Below, piece by piece: positions 25,820 to 33,273 of a stretch of 64,000 nucleotides of DNA. Both the position numbers and the translations under genes were made by a program. Location of the stretch: positions 78,090 through 142,089 of the forward strand of contig CAJTPF010000004.1 in the NCBI GenBank assembly GCA_910578175.1, in the 5' to 3' direction. Within the stretch, counting starts at the first letter, position 1. Each line of letters opens with the position of its first letter. The notes under the pieces are model-generated. The model saw nothing but the letters and a program-made list of their open reading frames with translations. It was not told the origin of the DNA and made no database searches. This DNA comes from an uncultured Lachnospiraceae bacterium. GTDB taxonomy: Bacteria > Bacillota > Clostridia > Lachnospirales > Lachnospiraceae.

Positions 25820-26944
25820 CTAGTTTGTTTCTTCCGTTTCTTTTTCACCGGAAACTTTTACCTGATTAACGGTTGAATTTTCATATAGATAATCAAGCAC
25901 CTTTTCTGCTCTCATTTCCATTAACAGCTGGTCTTTTGATAAAGATTCTTCCATTGCCTCTACCGAATCCCATCCAAATTTTTCCGTATAGGCTTTTAGT
26001 TTTTCCTGATATTCTTCCTCTGTTATATCCATATTCAGAGTCTTTAAAAGAGATTCCGCGATCAGACACTCTTTTGTCGCTTTTACTGCATCCATCTTAA
26101 TGTCTTCCATGGTCAGTCCGCAGGCCGTCAGATATTCTTTCAGAGACATGCCGAAGTAGGTGCCGTATGTCGCATAGTTCCGGGCAATAGAATTATAATT
26201 GATATTATATAAAAATGCCGGTGTATTATCAACCGTGGATGCTTCCGTTACCAGCTGAAATAAATCCTGCTTCGCTTTATTCTTAGCTTCCTCGGCATTC
26301 TGCTCTTCCAGTTCCTTCCTCTTGGCTGTCTTATACTCGTCTATGGTCTTACTTTCTGAATTTGCGGCAATGAATTCATCGGTTACTTCCGGAACCACTT
26401 TTTCTTCAATCTTCGTCAGCGTCACCTCATAGGTCACATTAATCGTTTTGGTTTCCGGATCCTCTTCGGTATCCTTTGATTCGGTAGCCTGTTCTGATTC
26501 ATCCAGCTCTTCCACCGTAAAAGTCTTGGTTCCGTTCAGGTTCAGGTTGATCATATGCTTCTCAAAATCTTCCCCCATATCGCCGGAACCGATCTCAAAA
26601 GTCTCCGTTTTGGAATCTTCCGGACTTTTACCTTCTTCGGTCCGGATAAAACTGACCGATACACGGTCACCGGACTGTGCATTGCGGTCCTTCTTTTCAT
26701 TATATGTGGTTTTGCTCTCCACCAGTGAATCTATGGCCTCCTGAATGTCCTCGTCTGTTACGATGGTAATTTCTTCATCCACATTCAGTCCTTTATATTC
26801 ACCCAGCTTTACATAATCATCCACATTATACTCTACACTGGCATACGGATCGGAATCCTTGCCTCCGCAGCCCGCAAAAATTGCTGCAGACACTATACCG
26901 GCCAAAGATAATGCTGCTATTCTTTTTAAGTTATTCCTATTCAT
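25820..26944 (-). CDS. Trigger-factor-like lipoprotein (FKBP-type PPIase plus TF C-terminal domain)
   Basis: 374 residues with a signal peptide ending at the lipobox FAGC (AGIVSAAIFAGCGGKD), hence an extracytoplasmic anchored protein. A segment near 45-75 (DEEITIVTDEDIQEAIDSLV) resembles the linker of trigger factor; next comes an FKBP-like module (GDRVSVSFIRT, then FEIGSGDMGEDFEKHMINLN), which contains an acidic insertion around 150-165. The C-terminal half (VPEVTDEFIAANSESKTIDEYK and on) matches the trigger factor chaperone domain. The likely role is folding of secreted proteins. The insert and a Thr/Glu-rich tail are specific. It has a strong promoter and terminator of its own. The cytoplasmic trigger factor is not in this window. 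Confidence 0.85.
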   Translation of the reverse strand: MNRNNLKRIAALSLAGIVSAAIFAGCGGKDSDPYASVEYNVDDYVKLGEYKGLNVDEEITIVTDEDIQEAIDSLVESKTTYNEKKDRNAQSGDRVSVSFIRTEEGKSPEDSKTETFEIGSGDMGEDFEKHMINLNLNGTKTFTVEELDESEQATESKDTEEDPETKTINVTYEVTLTKIEEKVVPEVTDEFIAANSESKTIDEYKTAKRKELEEQNAEEAKNKAKQDLFQLVTEASTVDNTPAFLYNINYNSIARNYATYGTYFGMSLKEYLTACGLTMEDIKMDAVKATKECLIAESLLKTLNMDITEEEYQEKLKAYTEKFGWDSVEAMEESLSKDQLLMEMRAEKVLDYLYENSTVNQVKVSGEKETEETN

Positions 26945-26995
26945 TTCCCTTTTTCCTTTCGAACATTCATTGAAGTATTAAAAACGTATGAAAAA

Positions 26996-27025
26996 AATAT
27001 ATCACATGAATAGGGATTTTGTCAA
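26996..27025 (-). promoter_or_regulatory. Sigma-A promoter for the trigger-factor-like lipoprotein
   Basis: On the minus strand a perfect TTGACA and TATATT (5 of 6) are separated by 18 bp, starting immediately after the stop codon of the upstream lysozyme gene. Confidence 0.68.
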
Positions 27026-27026
27026 A

Positions 27027-29138
27027 CTACTTTATGGTAATCTTTTTGGGCGCTGACCATGCTCCATACTTTATTTTTCCATTTACATAGCGGTATGCCC
27101 GGACCTTATAATAATAGCTGTTGCCGGAAGGACGGTTCTGTTCGGAAAAACTGTTGGTTTTTACCCTGCCTGCCCTGGTATAAGTTCCATTTGCCTTACT
27201 GCATCTGAATACATCATATCCACTTGCACCATTGACACCTGCCCAGGATAACTCTGCTGTCCGATAGGCATTTGAAGCAGCCTTCAGGTTATAAACCGTT
27301 CCTAACTTTGGTGATTTCCAGACTTTTTCACTGAATTCACTCTTTGATGTTAATGAACTTTGTTTTCGGATCGCTTTAACCCTGTAAAAATAAGTAAAGC
27401 CGGTCGTCAGATTAGTATTATAAAACGTTGTTGCCGTAGTAGTTTTGATCAGCCTGTAGGTACCGTTCTTGGAAATGGAACGGTAGATCTCATAACCGGT
27501 CGCACCGGCAACCGGCGAGTATGTAACCTTCACCGTATTATACCCTGCAGCATCCGCTTTAACATTTAACGGCTCGTTCAATACCGCTTTTGCGTTCACC
27601 ACACCGGTAAACAGACTGTATACATATTCATTGTTTCCCACCGTCCGTATGGCTCTGATCTTATAATAATATCTCTGACCGGTTGTAATATTGTTATTGA
27701 CATAAAAATTATCGGAAGTCGTGGCAATCTTTACAAATGAACCGGCAGATGTCTGGGCTCTGTATATTTCATACCCGGTTGCATCCGAAGAAGCAGTCCA
27801 TGTCAGTTTAATCTTATTATAATCCGTTACTTCCACATTAACATCGGACGGCTGATTTGCATAGAGTTTTGCACCGGCAGCACTGCTGTAAACGCTGGAG
27901 TCCTTTGAATTGCATGCCTGAACCCTGTAGTAATAGGAAACCCCGCTCGGAATCTTCTCATCCGTATATGTGGTCTTCGTAGTCTCAGCTATTTTCTGAA
28001 ATCCGCTGTCCGGATAATTGCTCCTGTATATAATATACTTTTCCGTCTCAGCTGTCCCATCCCAGGTTATAACAACTTTATTTTTATTGATGATCGTGGT
28101 CCTGACATTTCCGGGTTCCGGAAGTTTGTGCTGCAATCCGTTGGAAACATCATAGGTGACCGCATTGGTAAAATCTGCATAAACTCCGGTAAATGCATAA
28201 TTTACATCAACATTTCCCACTATGCCCGGGATACTGCCCTTGGAGGTATACTGCCACATAATATAAACTCCGTCATAGGTGCAGACATCGCTATACTGCG
28301 CCACCCATTTCGGCCATTGATCAAATCTCGGATCTGTCAGGATCGTGGTAAACCAGTATTTGTTGGCATATATTCCAACCTCAAAGCCGGCCCTTGATAT
28401 GGAATTACAAAAAGTTTCGGCGATATCTCCAATAGTACCGGTACCCAGTGTGCCCGTGGTTCCGGAATCTTCCAGATCATACCAGACTTTATAAGGAAAA
28501 GTATGACCGGCTATCATCCGAAGGACATGGTCGGCTTCACTTTGTGCTTCTGCCGTATTAGTTGCATAAGAATAAAGATAAACGCCCATCGGTATCCCAA
28601 GTCTGGAACATTCCTGCATATTATAGACAAACTTAATATCATCCTGATCCAGATAATTAGAACCAAAACCGCACCGGATAATCGCAAAATCCACCAGACC
28701 GCTGTTATACACCTGATTCCAGTCAATGATCTCATTCCATTTTGAAACGTCAATACCTTTTACGTTCTTTTTACCGGATACAATATTGGAAGCTTCACTC
28801 ATTTTTCCGTTTCCATATGCATATACCTTAAAATAATATGTAACATTATCCTGTAAACCCTTTAATAACAGCTTGTTTACAGTCAATCCGCAGACCAGTT
28901 CATATCCTGATGTCTTTGAAGTTGACATATATACATAATATTTTTCTGCGCCTGTGACCGTATTCCATCTTAAATATACGGTATCCACTTTTGGATTATA
29001 CAATTCCATCTGTCTCGGGGCAGCAATCACGCTGTCTGCATAAAACTCCCTGCCGGAACACAAAAGCATAATAACGGTCAAAACAGCCATCACTGCGATC
29101 ATCCGAATGTGCTTTAATAATTTCACCTTTTTGTACAT
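27027..29138 (-). CDS. Secreted GH25 lysozyme with fibronectin type III repeats
   Basis: 703 residues. A signal peptide (IAVMAVLTVIMLLCSG) is followed by a first Fn3-like domain (about 42-122) and a GH25 muramidase domain (about 127-320) with the catalytic residues Asp130 in GIDVSKW and Asp221/Glu223 in VWYDLEDSG. Four more Fn3-like repeats (about 345-430, 432-520, 525-612, 618-703) share the pattern GYEIYRS...GTYTLI...YYYKVRA. GH25 enzymes hydrolyse the beta-1,4 bond between MurNAc and GlcNAc. The repeats probably extend the enzyme into the cell wall. The ribosome binding site is weak. A promoter is present at 29197-29225. Its place beside sigE may be coincidental. Confidence 0.92.
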   Translation of the reverse strand: MYKKVKLLKHIRMIAVMAVLTVIMLLCSGREFYADSVIAAPRQMELYNPKVDTVYLRWNTVTGAEKYYVYMSTSKTSGYELVCGLTVNKLLLKGLQDNVTYYFKVYAYGNGKMSEASNIVSGKKNVKGIDVSKWNEIIDWNQVYNSGLVDFAIIRCGFGSNYLDQDDIKFVYNMQECSRLGIPMGVYLYSYATNTAEAQSEADHVLRMIAGHTFPYKVWYDLEDSGTTGTLGTGTIGDIAETFCNSISRAGFEVGIYANKYWFTTILTDPRFDQWPKWVAQYSDVCTYDGVYIMWQYTSKGSIPGIVGNVDVNYAFTGVYADFTNAVTYDVSNGLQHKLPEPGNVRTTIINKNKVVITWDGTAETEKYIIYRSNYPDSGFQKIAETTKTTYTDEKIPSGVSYYYRVQACNSKDSSVYSSAAGAKLYANQPSDVNVEVTDYNKIKLTWTASSDATGYEIYRAQTSAGSFVKIATTSDNFYVNNNITTGQRYYYKIRAIRTVGNNEYVYSLFTGVVNAKAVLNEPLNVKADAAGYNTVKVTYSPVAGATGYEIYRSISKNGTYRLIKTTTATTFYNTNLTTGFTYFYRVKAIRKQSSLTSKSEFSEKVWKSPKLGTVYNLKAASNAYRTAELSWAGVNGASGYDVFRCSKANGTYTRAGRVKTNSFSEQNRPSGNSYYYKVRAYRYVNGKIKYGAWSAPKKITIK

Positions 29139-29196
29139 TATGATTTCCAGTTCATCCTTTCTTTTATTATTTTTACCGGATATACCCGGTCATTCC

Positions 29197-29225
29197 ATTA
29201 TATCAGACTCTTAACTGATTTACAA
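29197..29225 (-). promoter_or_regulatory. Sigma-A promoter for the GH25 lysozyme
   Basis: On the minus strand TTGTAA (4 of 6) and a perfect TATAAT are separated by 17 bp, about 60 bp before the start codon. Confidence 0.6.
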
Positions 29226-29308
29226 TTCCATTGGCCTGTAAATTAATTGTAAAAAATCCTTTCATTTCCTATCATTTCATCCACTTCCCCGGCTGTCCGT
29301 CAAACAAA

Positions 29309-29332
29309 GAAAAAAGCGGTTGTTTCCACCGC
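29309..29332 (-). terminator. Terminator after sigE
   Basis: A GC-rich stem (gcggt/accgc plus an inner G-C pair) is followed on the minus strand by TTTTTTC. Confidence 0.75.
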
Positions 29333-29348
29333 CATTTCTCAAAAAATT

Positions 29349-30089
29349 TTAAAAACATTTCACGATTTCTTTCTTTAAACGCTTTATGATCTTTTTCTCC
29401 AGCCTGGATATATAAGATTGTGAAATACCCAGCAGGTCCGCAACTTCTTTTTGCGTCATTTCCTCGCCGTCGGGATTGCTGAGACCAAACCGCAGCTCTA
29501 TGATCGTTTTTTCTCTGGTATTCAGCTTTGAGATTGCCTTGATCAGCAATTTCCGCTCCACCTCATCTTCAATGTCCTTGCAGATCACATCTTCATCCGT
29601 ACCCAGAACATCTGACAAAAGTAATTCATTTCCGTCCCAGTCCACATTCAGAGGCTCGTCAATGGAAACTTCCATTTTCGTCTTACTGTTCCTTCTCAGA
29701 TACATCAGAATTTCATTCTCAATACATCTGGAGGCATAAGTAGCCAGCTTAATGTTTTTCTGTGGGTTAAAGGTATTGATGGACTTGATCAGACCAATGG
29801 TTCCGATGGAGATCAGGTCCTCTACCCCCACCCCGGTATTGTCAAATTTTTTTGCAATGTATACCACCAGACGCAGATTTCTTTCGATCAGTGTGGTCCT
29901 TGCCTGAGAATCCTCTTCTGTTGCAAGCTTCTCAATCACTTCCTGTTCGGACTTTGCATCCAGCGGCGGCGGCAGCACCTCCGTACCGCCTATATAATGA
30001 ATATCCCCTTTTTTTGCGAATAATACATTCTTAATGCCAGGTATAACTTTAAACTGTAATCTGTTCGGAATTGATACCTTTATTACCAT
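29349..30089 (-). CDS. sigE: Sporulation sigma factor sigma-E (pro-form)
   Basis: Mother-cell sigma factor made as an inactive precursor. The N-terminal ~30 residues are the pro-sequence, ending near GDIHYIGGTEVLPPPL, where SpoIIGA cuts in relatives. Then come region 2 (NLRLVVYIAKKFDNTGVGVEDLISIGTIGLIKS split over the core helices), the -10 reading segment KLATYASRCIENEILMYLRR and region 4 with the helix-turn-helix EMTQKEVADLLGISQSYISRLEK. The 246-residue length is typical. GGGAG precedes the ATG. spoIIGA is 24 bp upstream, so the protease and its substrate are co-transcribed. The LPPPL motif needs EF-P for efficient translation in general. Confidence 0.96.
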   Translation of the reverse strand: MVIKVSIPNRLQFKVIPGIKNVLFAKKGDIHYIGGTEVLPPPLDAKSEQEVIEKLATEEDSQARTTLIERNLRLVVYIAKKFDNTGVGVEDLISIGTIGLIKSINTFNPQKNIKLATYASRCIENEILMYLRRNSKTKMEVSIDEPLNVDWDGNELLLSDVLGTDEDVICKDIEDEVERKLLIKAISKLNTREKTIIELRFGLSNPDGEEMTQKEVADLLGISQSYISRLEKKIIKRLKKEIVKCF

Positions 30090-30113
30090 TGCAATTCTCC
30101 CCTGCTTATTATT

Positions 30114-31034
30114 TCACTTGTTTTCAAATGCATCCTTGTTCAGTATCATGGTATATTCGCCAATTGCTGATAATTTTCCCTTATAAATAGCTATCACCGA
30201 CGGCTCAAGCACTATCTCGTTCCTGTTTTCGTCACCTGAAATGCAGTCCATTCCTTCCGGACTGTTTCCGTCCATGTTTCGTATCACTATTTTTTCAACC
30301 CTTATTCCATATATTATACCGTGTTCCGTTCCAACCGAATGGTACGGAATAACACAGAATCTTTCTTCTATCGTTTCATCTCCTTCCAATATTTCCTTCA
30401 GTATCTCATATTCGGCCATATGTACGATCTTGCCGGAAACCGGCTCCCTCAGACTGTTGCCTGTATCATACAATGCCACGCATGTAACCTCTCTCCCCTT
30501 ATGGTACAGGCTGACGCGATACAGATTCTTTTCCCCTCTTTTCCACCGGAAAAGGTATCTCCATATGACGCTAAGCATGGTATATGTTAAAAGAGTGACC
30601 ATTACAAATCTCACCACCGGAAATCCTTTATAATAACCGTCGTTATGTATCAATATCTTTCGGAGCCATACTCCAAAGCCAGTGGAATAATATAAAACAT
30701 TCATGATTCCCCCGGCCGTAAATGTAATAATATACAGCATTATTGTCTGTTTTACGGTTTTTTTCAGACTGGAATATCCGAAACTTATCAGAGACATACT
30801 CCCGGCAAACAGCATATTTGCTCCCAGCAATAGCGGTGAATTTCTTATAAGCGGCGTGGTGATCACTATTATGCTGTAACATGCACCTGCAAACGCTCCT
30901 GCCAGAGTTCTGTATTTCCTGTGGTCATCTTTCAGAACTGCTTTCGTGATACAAAGTAACAGGTAATCCAGACAATAATTAATTGCAAAAAAAACATCCA
31001 GATATATAATATACTGATCATTTTCCTGTGGCAT
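30114..31034 (-). CDS. spoIIGA: Sigma-E processing peptidase SpoIIGA
   Basis: Membrane-embedded aspartic protease that activates pro-sigma-E at the septum after a forespore signal. The N-terminal half has five hydrophobic segments (e.g. LDVFFAINYCLDYLLLCIT, FVMVTLLTYTMLSVIW), and the C-terminal half has the active-site motif CVALYDTGNSLREP, one copy per monomer as in retroviral-type dimeric aspartyl proteases. 306 residues is normal. The only in-frame start near the N-terminus is an ATG whose AAAGGAGG lies 19 nt upstream, unusually far. It forms an operon with sigE; a spoIIG-like promoter lies upstream. Confidence 0.94.
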   Translation of the reverse strand: MPQENDQYIIYLDVFFAINYCLDYLLLCITKAVLKDDHRKYRTLAGAFAGACYSIIVITTPLIRNSPLLLGANMLFAGSMSLISFGYSSLKKTVKQTIMLYIITFTAGGIMNVLYYSTGFGVWLRKILIHNDGYYKGFPVVRFVMVTLLTYTMLSVIWRYLFRWKRGEKNLYRVSLYHKGREVTCVALYDTGNSLREPVSGKIVHMAEYEILKEILEGDETIEERFCVIPYHSVGTEHGIIYGIRVEKIVIRNMDGNSPEGMDCISGDENRNEIVLEPSVIAIYKGKLSAIGEYTMILNKDAFENK

Positions 31035-31072
31035 CGTTCTGCTTTTTGTTCAACCTCCTTTCAACATCCGGT

Positions 31073-31149
31073 ATTATACCGCAGATCCAAATTATTTTTT
31101 GTCATAACTTGTAGGAAAAATCAAAAAATTGTTTGACATGTTTCGACTC
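31073..31149 (-). promoter_or_regulatory. Candidate spoIIG-type promoter with Spo0A-box-like sequences
   Basis: A perfect -10 TATAAT (31073-31078) has ATGACA as possible -35 at 31100-31105, 21 bp away, similar to the unusually long spacing of the Bacillus subtilis spoIIG promoter. TTTGTCATAA overlaps the -35, and GAGTCGAAA at 31141-31149 resembles the Spo0A box TGTCGAA (6 of 7). The assignment is by analogy. Confidence 0.4.
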
Positions 31150-31164
31150 TGAGGCAAGACGCAT

Positions 31165-31193
31165 AAAATAAAAAACTGCCCATTCCTGAGCAG
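31165..31193 (-). terminator. Terminator after ftsZ
   Basis: On the minus strand AGCTGCTC pairs with GGGCAGTT over 8 bp (with wobbles) and is followed by TTTTTATTTTAT. Confidence 0.7.
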
Positions 31194-31201
31194 CTCTCCT
31201 C

Positions 31202-32401
31202 CTAATTGTTTCTGTTCTTTTTCAAAAATTCCGGTATATTCAAAGATTTTTCTTCCTTCTTGGCCACCGGCTGACTGGTTATAAACGGTTTTACATTGGT
31301 CTGTGCCGATGACGGTCTTGCATAACTTCCTGTTGTTCCCGTGGCTGTACCGGTGCTTCCTGTTCTTCCGCCGAAGGAACGGGCAGATACCGTTGAAGCA
31401 GCATTGACTCCGTTTAATCTGGAATTCAATCCAAATGACGGTTTTGCGTTATTCTCTTCCAGCCCTGTAGCAATGACCGTAATGGTACATTCGTCCGGAT
31501 ATGTATCATCATATCTTGCACCAAAGATAATCTCCGACTCTTCTCCCGTCAGATCCTGTACATAGCTTGCGGCTTCATTGGCCTCCATCAGGCTGATGTC
31601 ACCGGAAATATTAATGATGACATGAGAGGCGCCTTCGATGGTAGTCTCAAGCAGAGGACTGGTAACTGCAGCCTGTACGGCTTCGTTAGCCTTATCATCG
31701 CCTTTTGCAACCCCTATACCGATATGTGCGACACCCTTGTCCTTCATTACCGTCTGCACATCCGCAAAATCCAGGTTGATCAGCGCCGGGACATTGATCA
31801 GGTCCGTAATTCCCTGTACTGCCTGCTGTAATACCTCATCTGCTTTTTTTAACGCCTCCGGCATGGTAGTCCTTCTGTCTACAATCTCCAATAATTTGTC
31901 ATTCGGGATTACAATCAGGGTATCCACGGAATCCTTCAGCTTTTCAATCCCTCCCAAAGCATTGTTCATGCGGGCCTTTGCTTCAAATCGAAAGGGTTTT
32001 GTTACCACTCCTACCGTAAGGATTCCCATCTCTTTCGCTATCTTTGCAACAACAGGGGCTGCACCGGTACCGGTTCCCCCGCCCATGCCGCAGGTAACAA
32101 ATACCATATCGGCTCCTTTGATCGCCTGTGTGATCTCTTCGATATTTTCTTCTGCAGCCTTCTCACCGACTTCCGGTACTGCTCCGCAGCCGAGTCCTTT
32201 TGTCAGTTTTTCACCTACCTGCAGCGCTGTCGGCGCTTTGCAAAGCTTTAACGCCTGCTTGTCCGTATTAATTCCAATAAACTCAACACCACCGATACTT
32301 TCATCTATCATTCTATTAACGGCATTGTTCCCAGCTCCGCCTACGCCTACGACAATAATCTTCGCAGCTGACTCTGCCTCATTTGTTTTAATCTCTAACA
32401 A
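31202..32401 (-). CDS. ftsZ: Cell division protein FtsZ
   Basis: Tubulin-like GTPase forming the Z ring. The TTG at 32401 (AAAGGAGG 8 nt upstream) gives 399 residues starting LLEIKTNE; the frame continues upstream without support. Visible motifs are VVGVGGAGNNAVNRM, the tubulin signature GGGTGTGAAP, the T6/T7 elements (NDKLLEIVDRRTTMPEALKKAD and NLDFADV), and ITVIATGLEE. A linker rich in Ser, Thr and Gly leads to the conserved C-terminal peptide NIPEFLKKN, which docks FtsA and SepF. It is the last gene of the dcw-type cluster and has its own terminator. No ftsA separates it from divIB. Confidence 0.97.
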   Translation of the reverse strand: MLEIKTNEAESAAKIIVVGVGGAGNNAVNRMIDESIGGVEFIGINTDKQALKLCKAPTALQVGEKLTKGLGCGAVPEVGEKAAEENIEEITQAIKGADMVFVTCGMGGGTGTGAAPVVAKIAKEMGILTVGVVTKPFRFEAKARMNNALGGIEKLKDSVDTLIVIPNDKLLEIVDRRTTMPEALKKADEVLQQAVQGITDLINVPALINLDFADVQTVMKDKGVAHIGIGVAKGDDKANEAVQAAVTSPLLETTIEGASHVIINISGDISLMEANEAASYVQDLTGEESEIIFGARYDDTYPDECTITVIATGLEENNAKPSFGLNSRLNGVNAASTVSARSFGGRTGSTGTATGTTGSYARPSSAQTNVKPFITSQPVAKKEEKSLNIPEFLKKNRNN

Positions 32402-32538
32402 GGGTTTTTCCTCCTTTAATACTTTTTTGTACCCTATCTCTATAATATGTACATAATAAAACACCTTATTCTATAATATATTCATTTAAGAAAATAATCA
32501 ACTGTTATTTTAAATTTTTTTCATTTTTCTTACAGTCT

Positions 32539-33267
32539 TTAATGCTTTTTAAAGGTATATCCGTTTCCATTTTCGTCATATTCCTTCATGTTCAGCGTAC
32601 CGCTTAATCCCGAAAGATTTGGCAGCATGTCTGCCAGGCTCTGTATTTTCTCAACCATATCCGTATTTTTCCCCAGTTCCACTACCACCTGATCCATATA
32701 CAGGATGACTTCCTGTTTTTCCGAAATATAAATCCTGTCCACTCCGACTTCATATTTTGCCAATGCCTGGGTTAAATCCAGAATCAGATGAAATATCTTT
32801 TCATCTCCTACCGGCAATGTCTCGTCCAATACGATATAATCAAACTTCAGGCCGGTTATCCTTGGTATATTTTCAATTTCCTCCGTTGAACTTTCCACTA
32901 TCGTACCATCTTTATCAAAATACATGTTTACGCCTTTATACCGGACATAACCTATGATCTTTTTTTCATATACGGTTATCCTGATCTTCTGCAGGGATTT
33001 AAACTCCACATCATATTCATCCACAAAAGGAATCTTATTCTGCTTTCCAAATCTTGTTTTATAATATAATACAAAGGGATTTCTATCCAGGTCAGTATTG
33101 AATATATATGCGGCCATTTCCTCTTTTGTATATTTTTTATTTCCCCGGATTTCAATGTCTCCGTCGTCAATCCGCAATGTATATGCCATACAGCCTCCGG
33201 CTGCGATAAGAAACAGCAATACCAAAACAATTTTCAATGTATGTTTTCTGCCTTTGCTTCTGCTCAT
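32539..33267 (-). CDS. divIB: Cell division protein FtsQ/DivIB
   Basis: 242 residues with a short basic cytoplasmic tail, a single transmembrane helix (TLKIVLVLLFLIAAGGCMAYTL) and an extracytoplasmic POTRA domain (DDGDIEIRGNKKYTKEEMAAYIF) followed by the FtsQ domain (KIRITVYEKKIIGYVRYKGVNMYFDKDGTIVE split across strands). DivIB connects FtsL/DivIC to the septal synthase. It follows murA by 6 bp. The ribosome binding site GGAGG is 12 nt from the ATG, consistent with coupling to murA. This is the usual place of ftsQ/divIB near the end of the dcw cluster. Confidence 0.9.
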   Translation of the reverse strand: MSRSKGRKHTLKIVLVLLFLIAAGGCMAYTLRIDDGDIEIRGNKKYTKEEMAAYIFNTDLDRNPFVLYYKTRFGKQNKIPFVDEYDVEFKSLQKIRITVYEKKIIGYVRYKGVNMYFDKDGTIVESSTEEIENIPRITGLKFDYIVLDETLPVGDEKIFHLILDLTQALAKYEVGVDRIYISEKQEVILYMDQVVVELGKNTDMVEKIQSLADMLPNLSGLSGTLNMKEYDENGNGYTFKKH

Positions 33268-33273
33268 GGGTAC

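Noticed and set aside
31638..32456. 272-codon ORF on the plus strand opposite ftsZ
   Set aside because: It is antisense to a fully conserved ftsZ, has no family features or ribosome binding site, and arises from the codon bias of the real gene.
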